DNA of 64,000 bases from an uncultured Lachnospiraceae bacterium (GTDB lineage Bacteria; Bacillota; Clostridia; Lachnospirales; Lachnospiraceae), in assembly GCA_947246015.1 (NCBI GenBank), contig CAMXQE010000023.1, positions 1 to 64,000 of the forward strand. The letters are read 5' to 3'. Made by a program: the position numbers and the translations under genes. Below the pieces are notes generated by a model, which was not told where the DNA came from, ran no database searches, and worked only from the letters and a program-made list of their open reading frames with translations. Of this stretch, positions 45,307 to 53,644 are shown in pieces. Numbering within the stretch: the first letter of the stretch is position 1; every line of letters begins with the position of its first letter.

Positions 45307-45347
45307 GCAGTCACTTGGCTCGCTGCTCGCGGGAATAAAATAAGGAT
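45307..45347 (+). repeat. Dispersed REP-like repeat, copy A
   Basis: GCAGTCACTTGGCTCGCTGC then TCGCGGGAATAAAATAAGG on the plus strand matches the minus-strand copy at 26057-26103 at about 35 of 41 positions. It overlaps the terminator hairpin between khpA and rimM. Confidence 0.65.
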
Positions 45348-45365
45348 GGGCGCACCCATCCTTAT
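45334..45365 (-). terminator. Terminator-like hairpin between khpA and rimM
   Basis: ATAAGGATGGG (45340-45350) and CCCATCCTTAT (45355-45365) form an 11-pair stem with a four-base loop, and the minus strand continues TTTTATT. It would partly end the ffh-rpsP-khpA transcript before rimM-trmD. Confidence 0.75.
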
Positions 45366-45430
45366 CTCCGCTTGACAATAGAATCTCACAATTCCCATTG
45401 TTATTGTTGAACTCACGATAAGACACCGGC

Positions 45431-45658
45431 TTAAACAATCTCTACATCCACTCTCTTATTATCTTTAGAGGATGCCGCCTTCACCACAGAACGGATGGCT
45501 TTCGCAATCCTTCCCTGTTTGCCGATGACTTTACCCATATCCTCCTGTGCAACATGAAGTTCGACGACAATATTTCTTCCGTCCTCCTTCTCCGTTACCA
45601 CTACTTCATCCGGATTGTCAACGAGCGCCTTTGCAATTACCTCAACTAATTCTTTCAT
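45431..45658 (-). CDS. khpA: KH-domain RNA-binding protein KhpA
   Basis: A 75-residue protein that is essentially one KH domain with the GxxG loop in [19 protein letters not shown] (about 42-60). KhpA (YlqC) binds RNA together with KhpB/Jag in Gram-positive bacteria and affects cell division and small-RNA metabolism. It lies between rpsP and rimM, its usual place in Firmicutes. Confidence 0.95.
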   Translation of the reverse strand: MKELVEVIAKALVDNPDEVVVTEKEDGRNIVVELHVAQEDMGKVIGKQGRIAKAIRSVVKAASSKDNKRVDVEIV

Positions 45659-45683
45659 GGTCCACCTCCAAAAGCGTCAGGCT

Positions 45684-45929
45684 TTACTTAGAAATTCCTG
45701 CAAGCTTGAAAATCTTGCTGACTACCTCCGTAGGCTGGGCTCCATTTGCCAGCCATTTCTTAGCCAGCTCCTCATTCACCTTAAAGGTACTGGGCTCCGT
45801 GTTCGGATCATAAGTCCCGATTTCTTCAATGAATCTACCGTCTCTGGGGGATCTGGAATCCGCTACGATAATTCTATAAAAGGGAGCTTTCTTCTGACCC
45901 ATTCTTCTTAATCTGATTTTTACTGCCAT
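45684..45929 (-). CDS. rpsP: Ribosomal protein S16
   Basis: An 81-residue 30S assembly protein with the family start [26 protein letters not shown] and [28 protein letters not shown] precedes the ATG at 45929, which is preferred over an in-frame GTG three codons upstream inside the binding site. It follows ffh and precedes khpA. Confidence 0.98.
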   Translation of the reverse strand: MAVKIRLRRMGQKKAPFYRIIVADSRSPRDGRFIEEIGTYDPNTEPSTFKVNEELAKKWLANGAQPTEVVSKIFKLAGISK

Positions 45930-46024
45930 TTCTTTCACCTCCGCATAATGCTTATAATTTTCATATGTTTTATATAAGAAATAGAACGTCTGCGCGCAGT
46001 GCGCATCGGACTCTATATCCTGCT

Positions 46025-47395
46025 TTAAAAAGGAAATTTCATACCGCCAAGACCGCCGAACATTCCCCGTCCCTTTTTACCGCCCATCATACCGGGCAGC
46101 TGCTTCATCATTTTCTGGGACTGTTCAAACTGCTTCACAAAGCGGTTCACCACTGCAATATCCACACCGGCGCCTCTCGCAATACGGCTTTTGCGGCTTA
46201 GATTCAATAACTTGGGATTCTCCCTTTCCTCAGGGGTCATGCTTAGGACAATCGCTTCCATCCGCGCCAGCTGTTTTTCATCCACCATGGACTCAATATC
46301 ACCCATCTGTTTGCCGCCCATACCGGGTATCATTCCCAAAATACTGGAAATCCCGCCCATCTTCCGCATCTGTTTCATGCTTTCCAGATAATCATTGAAA
46401 TCGAACTTGCCCTTTTTCATCCGGGCAGCCATTTCTTTTTCCTTATCTTCATCTATGTCAATGCTTGCCTGTACTTTATCAATCAGGGTCAGCACATCAC
46501 CCATACCGAGAATCCGGCCTGCCATCCGATCCGGATAAAACTGCTCTAAATCGGAAAGCTTCTCACCCATGCCTACATACAGGATAGGCTTGCCTGTCAC
46601 TGCCTTTACGGAAAGCGCAGCACCGCCTCTTGTATCACCATCCATTTTAGACAATACCACACCGTCAATCCCGACTTTTTCATCAAATTCCTTCGCCACG
46701 TTGACCGCATCCTGTCCGGTCATGGCATCCACTACGAGAAGCGATTGATGAACTGAGACATTTTCCTTGATTTCCTGCAGTTCTTTCATCATTTCTTCGT
46801 CAATGTGAAGACGTCCCGCCGTATCGAGAATTACTACATTATGTCCGTTCTTATTAGCGTGCTCCAAAGCAGCCTTTGCGATATCCACCGGTTTATGGCT
46901 GTCTCCCATGGAGAATACATCCACTTCCTGTTTCTCGCCGTTTATCTGTAACTGCTTAATTGCTGCCGGACGGTATATGTCGCACGCAACAAGCAGCGGT
47001 TTCTTTCCTTTTAATTTCAGTTTTCCCGCTATTTTCGCAGTAGTTGTCGTTTTACCGGCACCCTGAAGGCCGCACATCATAACAACGGTAACGGACTTTC
47101 CCGGCTGCATCTGTATCTCGGTAGTCTCCGACCCCATCAGCGCAACCATCTCTTCGTTTACAATCTTGATGACCATCTGTCCCGGATTCAGGCCGTTCAT
47201 GACATCGGTTCCGATTGCCCGTTCCTCTACCGCTTTTACGAACTGCTTCACAACCTTAAAGTTGACATCCGCCTCCAGCAGAGCCATCTTCACTTCCTTA
47301 AGAGCCGTCTTTACGTCCTCTTCCGTCAGACGCCCTTTGCTCCTTAAGTTCTTAAACACATTCTGCAATTTATCCGTCAGACTTTCAAATGCCAT
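46025..47395 (-). CDS. ffh: Signal recognition particle protein Ffh
   Basis: A 456-residue SRP54 GTPase that guides signal-bearing ribosomes to FtsY at the membrane. The NG domain has [18 protein letters not shown] (about 108-125), [13 protein letters not shown] and [13 protein letters not shown]; the Met-rich M domain ends [23 protein letters not shown] precedes the ATG at 47395. It overlaps no neighbour and follows ylxM by 42 bases; FtsY, its receptor, is at 52670. Confidence 0.98.
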   Translation of the reverse strand: MAFESLTDKLQNVFKNLRSKGRLTEEDVKTALKEVKMALLEADVNFKVVKQFVKAVEERAIGTDVMNGLNPGQMVIKIVNEEMVALMGSETTEIQMQPGKSVTVVMMCGLQGAGKTTTTAKIAGKLKLKGKKPLLVACDIYRPAAIKQLQINGEKQEVDVFSMGDSHKPVDIAKAALEHANKNGHNVVILDTAGRLHIDEEMMKELQEIKENVSVHQSLLVVDAMTGQDAVNVAKEFDEKVGIDGVVLSKMDGDTRGGAALSVKAVTGKPILYVGMGEKLSDLEQFYPDRMAGRILGMGDVLTLIDKVQASIDIDEDKEKEMAARMKKGKFDFNDYLESMKQMRKMGGISSILGMIPGMGGKQMGDIESMVDEKQLARMEAIVLSMTPEERENPKLLNLSRKSRIARGAGVDIAVVNRFVKQFEQSQKMMKQLPGMMGGKKGRGMFGGLGGMKFPF

Positions 47396-47437
47396 AATCA
47401 ACCTCTTCCATATTTACCGGGCATCCATTTCCATAAT

Positions 47438-47779
47438 CTATAATGCTTCCAAAATCTCATCGGACAACCGCTTAATCTCCCTCCGCAGTTTTTCATGTCC
47501 GACTGTCTCATCTTCCGCCAGTTCATTCATGCTTCGCACCTTGCCCTTGATTTCATTAAAACGTGCAACCAAATGGAGTTTTTGTTCATATCCTTCCAAA
47601 ATGCCATTGCATCTTTTCACTAAATCATGGACTCCCTGTCTGCTGATTCCCTGTTCCTGCGCAATTTCACTGATAGACAGGTCGTTGTACACCACAGCCT
47701 CATATATCTTCTGCTGGTGCTCTGTCAGCAGTTCTCCATAAAAATCATATAATAAACCCTGCTCTACAATTTTCTCCAT
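47438..47779 (-). CDS. ylxM: UPF0122 (YlxM) DNA-binding-like protein, SRP-associated
   Basis: A 113-residue HTH protein resembling sigma-70 region 4 (YDFYGELLTEHQQKIYEAVVYNDLSISEIAQEQGISRQGVHDLVKR). YlxM is encoded before ffh across Firmicutes and contributes to SRP function in streptococci. It leads the ffh-rpsP-khpA transcript with its own consensus promoter. Confidence 0.94.
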   Translation of the reverse strand: MEKIVEQGLLYDFYGELLTEHQQKIYEAVVYNDLSISEIAQEQGISRQGVHDLVKRCNGILEGYEQKLHLVARFNEIKGKVRSMNELAEDETVGHEKLRREIKRLSDEILEAL

Positions 47780-47838
47780 CCCGGCCTCCTGATGAATGTC
47801 TCCGGCAAAACAGCCCTGTCTGCATCAGCACCTCGACT

Positions 47839-47867
47839 ATCATACTATAATGAACAAGGTGTGTCAA
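47839..47867 (-). promoter_or_regulatory. SigA promoter of the ylxM-ffh-rpsP transcript
   Basis: On the minus strand a perfect TTGACA (47862-47867) and TATGAT (47839-47844) lie 17 bases apart, 60 bases before the ylxM start. A promoter here means this block does not depend on the accessory genes upstream. Confidence 0.8.
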
Positions 47868-47913
47868 GTATTTTTTCTTGACAATATTATAAAATCTTTA
47901 AAGCCGCCATTTT

Positions 47914-48780
47914 TTATCTTTGATTATCCCCGGCATCCGAAGGAGCCATTCCCATCTTCTTCTTAAATGCCCTGGCAAATGCCGAATAATCCTGAAAACC
48001 GCATTCCAATGCAGCCGTTCCCGCACCCATCCCCTCCCGGATAAGTCCCTTTGCCGCTAACAGCCGCTTCTCCGAAATATACTGATGAATGGAATAACCC
48101 GTTTCTTCCTTAAACTGACGCATCATATGATATTTGCTCATATAAAAACATTCTGCCAGTCTGTCAATGGATAAATCCCTCCCCAGATTTTCATTGATGA
48201 ACCGCATCATATCTATAATTTTCTTATTATATTTCGCCCTATGGTCATAAGCGTGCTCATACTCTAAACAGGCTTCATTCAACTGTATCATGAATTCCAG
48301 AAAAAGCAGTTCCTCATACAGTTCCCCCGCATACCTCTTCTCTCCCGTATGCTCCTCCAAACGCTTCAGCGTTTCATACAGCCGGCCCGTTATGCCTGCC
48401 GGGAAATGAAGCACACTGGCTTTTTGTTCCTGTGCTTTGCAAAAACACCCGGTCAGGTCATAGTCTTCTCCCCGATACGTCCTTAAAAAATCATGCCCGA
48501 TATAAAGTATGATTCGCTCGTACGGCATACTGAAATCTACTTCCGGCCGGTGGATTTCATTCCGGTTTACCAATACGAAGTCATACGGCTCCAGTGAATA
48601 CTTCTTGCCCTCTATCATATAATCCACCCTGCCGCCCAAAAAACAGATAATTTTGTCAAAATCATGATAATGATAGGCAAACTCTCTCCGTTCCATATCC
48701 TCTATATGGAACAGCCGGAAATGTTTCTGGAGATATCCCGTCTTTTCATATGTTTCATAAATTCCTGTCATATCATCCAT
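47914..48780 (-). CDS. AraC-family transcriptional regulator
   Basis: A 288-residue regulator with an N-terminal cupin ligand domain (FAYHYHDFDKIICFLGGRVDYMIEGKKY...) and two C-terminal HTH motifs (LSIDRLAECFYMSKYHMMRQFKEETG and GTAALECGFQDYSAFARAFKKKMG). Regulators of this build usually sense sugars or small molecules. The start overlaps the end of the lysozyme-like gene by eight bases, so the two are probably one transcript. No target gene is obvious. Confidence 0.93.
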   Translation of the reverse strand: MDDMTGIYETYEKTGYLQKHFRLFHIEDMERREFAYHYHDFDKIICFLGGRVDYMIEGKKYSLEPYDFVLVNRNEIHRPEVDFSMPYERIILYIGHDFLRTYRGEDYDLTGCFCKAQEQKASVLHFPAGITGRLYETLKRLEEHTGEKRYAGELYEELLFLEFMIQLNEACLEYEHAYDHRAKYNKKIIDMMRFINENLGRDLSIDRLAECFYMSKYHMMRQFKEETGYSIHQYISEKRLLAAKGLIREGMGAGTAALECGFQDYSAFARAFKKKMGMAPSDAGDNQR

Positions 48781-50107
48781 GGTTCCAGTCCTTCATGCTG
48801 ACATTCATATCCACATCTCCCTTAATCCCATCCACACTTCCGGTAGAAGTATACTGCCAAATGCTGAATTCGTAAGGGAAATACAGCGGTGTCTGATAAA
48901 AAGCAAACCACTTCTCATATTCCTCCAGCTGCTCCATATCCACCATCAGCAGGAAGGTTTTCAGATTCCCGTAAATCATCGGCGTATATCCGGCCGCCTT
49001 AATGCGTTCACAGAAAGCAATGCACACATCCGTACGCTCCTGCTTTGTCATATCTTCCGTACGGGGGTCTTTCGTCGTCACCTCTTCCACATCCAGAACA
49101 ACCGGATACGTCACATCATATCCTTCCAGATGTTCCAGCACAAATTCCGCTTCCTCTACCGCTTCCTCTTTGGTCAGCGCCTGCGTAAAAAAATACACGC
49201 CTACTTCGATATCATTCTTTAATGCGCCCTCTATGTTATCTTCATATTCCGCATCCATCGCAAGTTTCCCCTCCGATGCACCGCGTATTCCCAGACGGAT
49301 GAATGCATATTCTATGCCATCCGCCGCTACCTTCTTCCAGTTAATATCTCCCTGATATCTGGATACATCGATTCCCTTTTTCGAAACCACGTTTCCGTCT
49401 ACCCAATATTCCAATATCTCATCTTCATTCATCTGAAAATAATCCGCCTGATAGGAATGACGTTTCAGGGTATCCACAATCGGGAAAAAATAATACCTGC
49501 CGTCATCCGCCACTACCAGTTCGTTCTTATAAATCGCACGCAGCATCGGAGCCGTTCCGTCGCCGCTCTCCATCCTCGTTCTTATATCATCCAGAATCTC
49601 TTTTTCTTTTTCCATGGAGGATTTTTCTGCGGCTTCCGCTGCGGCATCCGCTGTCATTTTCTGCACCTCTTCCTCCGTATATGTAGTAATGGAATTTACC
49701 TCATCAACATAAGCCATGGCAACCTGCACTTCCTCATGAAGATGCCGGTTCTCCATCGCCAGAACGACACAGCCCGCCACCGCCGTCAGCATCAGCAGAC
49801 ATACGCATACGGAGAATACGGCACGCCTTTTCCTGCGCCTTCTGTTTTTTATTGTAATCCTGCTTTCCGGCGTTTGTTTCCGCCCTGTTTTTCTCCGTCC
49901 CGGCCTGTACGCTTCCTTTCCTGCCGTCCCTGTCTTCTGTCTTCTGCCATCCGGCATTTTCTCCGCCTGGCTGCCCCATGCTTTCTGCTGCATCTCATAA
50001 TCCAAATCATTCAGATCATGTATCCTGATATCATCATCTGTCTCATATGAAAATCCATGTTCGTTTTTCAGTCCATGTTCGTTTCCCATTCCGTGTTCTT
50101 TTTTCAT
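48773..50107 (-). CDS. GH25 lysozyme-like protein, membrane-anchored
   Basis: A 444-residue type II membrane protein: a polar, basic cytoplasmic N terminus (about 1-92), one span (VFSVCVCLLMLTAVAGCVVLAM, about 93-114), a coiled-coil-like stalk rich in Glu and Ala, and a GH25 muramidase domain from GIDVSRYQGDINWKKV (about 240) with EVGVYFFTQA and VVLDVEE supplying the acidic active site. GAGGTGCAG precedes the ATG at 50107. Residues 4-20 contain three HG-type units (GMGNEHGLKNEHG) encoded by 18-base repeats. It would cut peptidoglycan near the membrane. Confidence 0.9.
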   Translation of the reverse strand: MKKEHGMGNEHGLKNEHGFSYETDDDIRIHDLNDLDYEMQQKAWGSQAEKMPDGRRQKTGTAGKEAYRPGRRKTGRKQTPESRITIKNRRRRKRRAVFSVCVCLLMLTAVAGCVVLAMENRHLHEEVQVAMAYVDEVNSITTYTEEEVQKMTADAAAEAAEKSSMEKEKEILDDIRTRMESGDGTAPMLRAIYKNELVVADDGRYYFFPIVDTLKRHSYQADYFQMNEDEILEYWVDGNVVSKKGIDVSRYQGDINWKKVAADGIEYAFIRLGIRGASEGKLAMDAEYEDNIEGALKNDIEVGVYFFTQALTKEEAVEEAEFVLEHLEGYDVTYPVVLDVEEVTTKDPRTEDMTKQERTDVCIAFCERIKAAGYTPMIYGNLKTFLLMVDMEQLEEYEKWFAFYQTPLYFPYEFSIWQYTSTGSVDGIKGDVDMNVSMKDWNHG

Positions 50108-50155
50108 CTGCACCTCATCTTATCCCTTATCATCCATACCTTTTTACTCAGAACC

Positions 50156-51094
50156 CTAAAACTTTTCCCCGAAATAGCTCTTATAGCCCTCTCCGAATAT
50201 CTCCGTTGCACTGGTGACAATCATAAATGCATCCGCATCCTCTTCTTTTACGATTTCTTCTACCTTAGGCGCCAGCGGCTTCCTCACCACACACATAATG
50301 ATTTTCTTCTCATTTCCGCTGAAAGCGCCCTCCCCGCTCAGTCTTGTCACACCGATATCCAGCTCCGCAAGCAGCCTGTCCGTGATTTTTTTCTGACAGT
50401 CGCTGATGATATATACCAGCTTTGCTCCGTCCCGTCCGTACAGAACCATATCCAGCACCACGGCGGTTACTACCACGGAAATTCCCGCATAGAGCGCCGA
50501 ATCGATATTCCGGAACACAATACCCGACAATGTCACAATACAGACATCCATCAGGAAGAACAGCATCCCCGTCTTTAAATGGGGATATTTTAACCGCAGG
50601 CATTTTACGATAATATCCGTTCCGCCCGTTGTCGCCCCCCGCTTAAAGATAACGCCGATGGAAGAGGCTATCAATACACTCCCCGCTAACGCTGCCAACA
50701 GGATATCATCCGTCGCAGCCGCGAATCCGGCAAAAACATTCGTAAAAACAGAAGTCATGACAATCGCATAAAGTGTGGAAATAATGAACCGGAATCCAAA
50801 CTTCCACATCCCAAGTATGATAATCGGAATGTTGATAACCATAATCAGCGTACCCGTACTCAAAGGCACGATACGGCTGAAGATAATGGATAATCCCGTC
50901 ACCCCGCCGGGAGCCATGTCATTCGGGTCAATAAACATGCTGACTCCCACCGCATAGACCGCAGAAGCAATGGTTATAATGATATAATCCCATAACCTCT
51001 GTCTGGCCGTTTTACCTTCTTCTTTCTTCTTTTCATACTCCTGCTGGATTTCGGCTACCTGCCTGCCTTCTGCATCTCTGTGCATCTTCTTCAT
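50156..51094 (-). CDS. YitT-family membrane protein (DUF161/DUF2179)
   Basis: A 312-residue protein with a charged N-terminal tail, five to six hydrophobic spans (from about 35 to 205, for example YAVGVSMFIDPNDMAPGGVTGLSII) and a C-terminal DUF2179 domain (KLVYIISDCQKKITDRLLAEL...). YitT proteins have no firmly established substrate. The GGGAG just before the ATG is close, so the ATG three codons later (51085) is an alternative. Four 15-base repeats lie immediately upstream. Confidence 0.88.
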   Translation of the reverse strand: MKKMHRDAEGRQVAEIQQEYEKKKEEGKTARQRLWDYIIITIASAVYAVGVSMFIDPNDMAPGGVTGLSIIFSRIVPLSTGTLIMVINIPIIILGMWKFGFRFIISTLYAIVMTSVFTNVFAGFAAATDDILLAALAGSVLIASSIGVIFKRGATTGGTDIIVKCLRLKYPHLKTGMLFFLMDVCIVTLSGIVFRNIDSALYAGISVVVTAVVLDMVLYGRDGAKLVYIISDCQKKITDRLLAELDIGVTRLSGEGAFSGNEKKIIMCVVRKPLAPKVEEIVKEEDADAFMIVTSATEIFGEGYKSYFGEKF

Positions 51095-51103
51095 ACTCCC
51101 GCT

Positions 51104-51163
51104 CCATCTGCCTCGTTTCCATCTGCCCCGTTTCCAATTGCCCCGTTTCCAATTGCTTCTTAT
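51104..51163. repeat. 15-base tandem repeat upstream of the YitT gene
   Basis: Units CCATCTGCCTCGTTT, CCATCTGCCCCGTTT, CCAATTGCCCCGTTT and the decayed CCAATTGCTTCTTAT follow each other without gaps. The frame stays open through them into the YitT gene but offers no good start codon. Confidence 0.85.
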
Positions 51164-51204
51164 TCTTATTTTCTTATTAAAATTCCCCTTCCTGACAAAT
51201 TCTA

Positions 51205-51287
51205 TTCGACCGTCACCCCTGTATAACCGGGCAGGGAAGATTTTCTACTCGCCGTGCGGGGCATCCTTCCTTTAGTTGCCCCTGCGC
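51205..51287 (+). repeat. Dispersed post-terminator element, copy 2
   Basis: CCGGGCAGGGAAGATTTTCTACTCGCCGTGCGGGGC and, 23 bases later, CCCCTGCGCATAAAAA correspond to blocks of the copy at 59338-59427. On the minus strand it directly follows the terminator of the threonine dehydratase gene. The rest of the 249-base gap 51095-51343 holds the tandem repeat and this terminator. Confidence 0.6.
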
Positions 51288-51329
51288 ATAAAAAGTGAAA
51301 GAACACACGTCCATCTGTTCTTCCACTTT
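51288..51329 (-). terminator. Rho-independent terminator after the threonine dehydratase gene
   Basis: AAAGTGAAAGAAC (51292-51304) pairs with GTTCTTCCACTTT (51317-51329) with one mismatch and a 12-base loop; on the minus strand CACTTTTTATG follows. Confidence 0.8.
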
Positions 51330-51343
51330 CCTCTTCCGTCCGG

Positions 51344-52615
51344 CTACATAATAGTCCTGACCACTTTCGGCTGGTATCCGTTCTCATGCAGCGCATCGAT
51401 AATCTGTTTCTTATGCTCCGTTCCAAATGCTTCCATTGTAATCCGCAGTTCCACCGCCGCATTACGGTTGATGGAGACAAACTGGTTATGCTCCAGTTTA
51501 ATGACATTTCCGCTCTGTCTGGCAATGACATCGGATACATGGCTCAGTTCGCCCGGCTTATCAGGCAGAAGCACTGAAACCGTGAAAATCCGGTCCCTCA
51601 GAATGAGTCCCTGCTGCACGACGGAAGACATGGTAATCACGTCCATATTCCCACCGCTTAAGATAGCTACTACCCGTTTATCTTTTATATCCAGATGTTT
51701 TAAAGCCGCCACTGCCAGAAGGCCGGAATTCTCCACAATCATTTTATGGTTTTCCACCATATCCAGAAACGCCACTACCAGCTCCTCATCCTCCACCGTA
51801 ATAATCCCGTCCAGATTCTGGGACAAATACGGGAACACCTTGCTTCCCGGCGTCTTAACCGCCGTACCGTCGGCAATGGTATTTACCCGGTCAAGCGTGA
51901 CCACCTTTCCCTCTTTTAAAGAAGCCTGCAGGCAGTTCGCACCTGCCGGCTCCACACCTATGACCTTTATCTTCGGATTCAGAAGCTTCGCAAGGGTGGA
52001 TACCCCTGTCGCCAGCCCGCCCCCTCCGATGGGTGCCAGAATATAATCCACCAGCGGGAGTTCCTTAAAGATTTCCATAGCAATCGTCCCCTGTCCGGTA
52101 GCGACCGCCAAATCATCGAACGGATGGATGAAAGTATAACCGTTCTTTTCGGCCAGTTCATAAGCATGTGCACATGCCTCGTCATATACATCCCCGTAAA
52201 GCACGACTTCCGCTCCATATCCTTTCGTCCGGTTTACTTTAATCAAAGGCGTTGTCGTAGGCATTACAATGACTGCCTTTACACCGTAGCACTTAGCTGC
52301 ATATGCAACTCCCTGCGCATGATTTCCCGCTGAAGCGGTAATCAGTCCTTTCTTCCGCTCCTCATCCGTCAGCGTACTCAGCTTATAATAGGCTCCACGT
52401 ACCTTATAAGCGCCTGTAAACTGCATGTTCTCCGGCTTCAGATAGACCTTATTTCCCGACTGTCCGCTCAGGTAATCACTGTACACCAGTTTCGTCTCCT
52501 GCGTTACCTGTTTTACGACCTCCGACGCTTCCTCAAATTTGTCCAGTGTCAGCATTTTTTCATTACTATTTTCACCCACATTTTCACCCATATTTCCACC
52601 CGTTTTCTCACTCAT
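51344..52615 (-). CDS. ilvA: Threonine ammonia-lyase (threonine dehydratase)
   Basis: A 423-residue PLP enzyme converting L-threonine to 2-oxobutyrate and ammonia. The PLP Lys lies in NMQFTGAYKVRGAYYKL (about 61-77), with SAGNHAQGVAYAAK and the GGGGLATGV phosphate loop. A C-terminal ACT-like domain (VSVLLPDKPGELSHVSDVIA) indicates allosteric control; with a single ACT-like unit it is the short form, which can be biosynthetic or catabolic. GAGGAAAAGCG precedes the ATG. The first 20 residues (GGNMGENVGENSNEK) are a repeat-derived extension. Confidence 0.93.
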   Translation of the reverse strand: MSEKTGGNMGENVGENSNEKMLTLDKFEEASEVVKQVTQETKLVYSDYLSGQSGNKVYLKPENMQFTGAYKVRGAYYKLSTLTDEERKKGLITASAGNHAQGVAYAAKCYGVKAVIVMPTTTPLIKVNRTKGYGAEVVLYGDVYDEACAHAYELAEKNGYTFIHPFDDLAVATGQGTIAMEIFKELPLVDYILAPIGGGGLATGVSTLAKLLNPKIKVIGVEPAGANCLQASLKEGKVVTLDRVNTIADGTAVKTPGSKVFPYLSQNLDGIITVEDEELVVAFLDMVENHKMIVENSGLLAVAALKHLDIKDKRVVAILSGGNMDVITMSSVVQQGLILRDRIFTVSVLLPDKPGELSHVSDVIARQSGNVIKLEHNQFVSINRNAAVELRITMEAFGTEHKKQIIDALHENGYQPKVVRTIM

Positions 52616-52669
52616 CGCTTTTCCTCATCCTCCTTACCCGTATAGCCGGATACTCCTCCCTGTATTTTT

Positions 52670-53635
52670 TCAGGCGTTATCCTGTACCTCTTCTTCCGAA
52701 GTCTTCCTATCAAACAGTGCGTTCACAAACTGGTCAGAATCAAATTTCTGCAAGTCTTCTATCGTCTCTCCCACACCGATATATTTTACCGGAATCTGCA
52801 GTTCCGACTGTATCGCCACTGCGATGCCGCCCTTTGCCGTCCCGTCCATTTTTGTGAGAATGATTCCGGTCAGGTTGGCCACTTCTCCGAAATCCCTTGC
52901 CTGCTGCAACGCATTCTGTCCGGTGGTACCGTCCAGTACCACGAGATTCTCCCTGTGTGCATTCGGAAATTCTTTATCGATAATCCGGTTGATTTTTTTC
53001 AGTTCTTCCATCAGATTCTTTTTATTGTGGAGCCGTCCTGCCGTATCGCACAAAAGGACATCTACATTCCTGGCTTTTGCCGCATTGACCGCATCAAAAA
53101 TCACGCTTGCCGGGTCAGAACCTTCCGAACCGCCGATAATATCCACGCCGGCCCTGTTCGCCCATTCGGTCAGCTGCTCTCCTGCCGCTGCCCGGAATGT
53201 ATCCGCTGCTGCCAAAAGGACTTTCCGCCCCTGGTCCTTTAAGATGCCGGCCAGTTTCCCGACAGAGGTTGTCTTCCCAACCCCGTTTACGCCGATGACT
53301 AAAACGACAGACTGCCTATGCTCAAATTCATACGCCGTCTCTCCCACCTGCATCTGCTCCTTTATGCTGTTGATGAGGAATTCCTTACATTCCGACGGCT
53401 GCTTGATATGGTTTTCCTTTACCTGTACCCGCAGTTTTTCAATAATGGAATTGGTTGCATTGACGCCGATATCGCCCATAATCAGAATTTCTTCCAGTTC
53501 CTCGTAAAAATCCTCATCAATGGCGGAAAAACCGTTAAATACCGAATCAATCCCATGTACGATATTATCCCTGGTCTTTGTAAGTCCTGCTTTCAGTCTG
53601 CTGAAAAAGCCCTTTTTTTCTTTTTCCTCTCCCAT
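52670..53635 (-). CDS. ftsY: SRP receptor FtsY
   Basis: A 321-residue membrane-associated GTPase that receives SRP-bound ribosomes. It consists of the NG domain with a short basic N terminus: GVNGVGKTTSVGKLAGIL (about 111-128), LLCDTAGRLHNKKNLM and TKMDGTAKGGIAVA. The long acidic A domain of E. coli FtsY is absent, as usual in Firmicutes. It follows smc by nine bases. Confidence 0.97.
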   Translation of the reverse strand: MGEEKEKKGFFSRLKAGLTKTRDNIVHGIDSVFNGFSAIDEDFYEELEEILIMGDIGVNATNSIIEKLRVQVKENHIKQPSECKEFLINSIKEQMQVGETAYEFEHRQSVVLVIGVNGVGKTTSVGKLAGILKDQGRKVLLAAADTFRAAAGEQLTEWANRAGVDIIGGSEGSDPASVIFDAVNAAKARNVDVLLCDTAGRLHNKKNLMEELKKINRIIDKEFPNAHRENLVVLDGTTGQNALQQARDFGEVANLTGIILTKMDGTAKGGIAVAIQSELQIPVKYIGVGETIEDLQKFDSDQFVNALFDRKTSEEEVQDNA

Positions 53636-53644
53636 ATTGCCCTC

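Noticed and set aside
44760-45416. Longer N-terminal form of RimM
   Set aside because: The extension crosses a terminator hairpin and a repeat, and a binding site marks the ATG at 45266.
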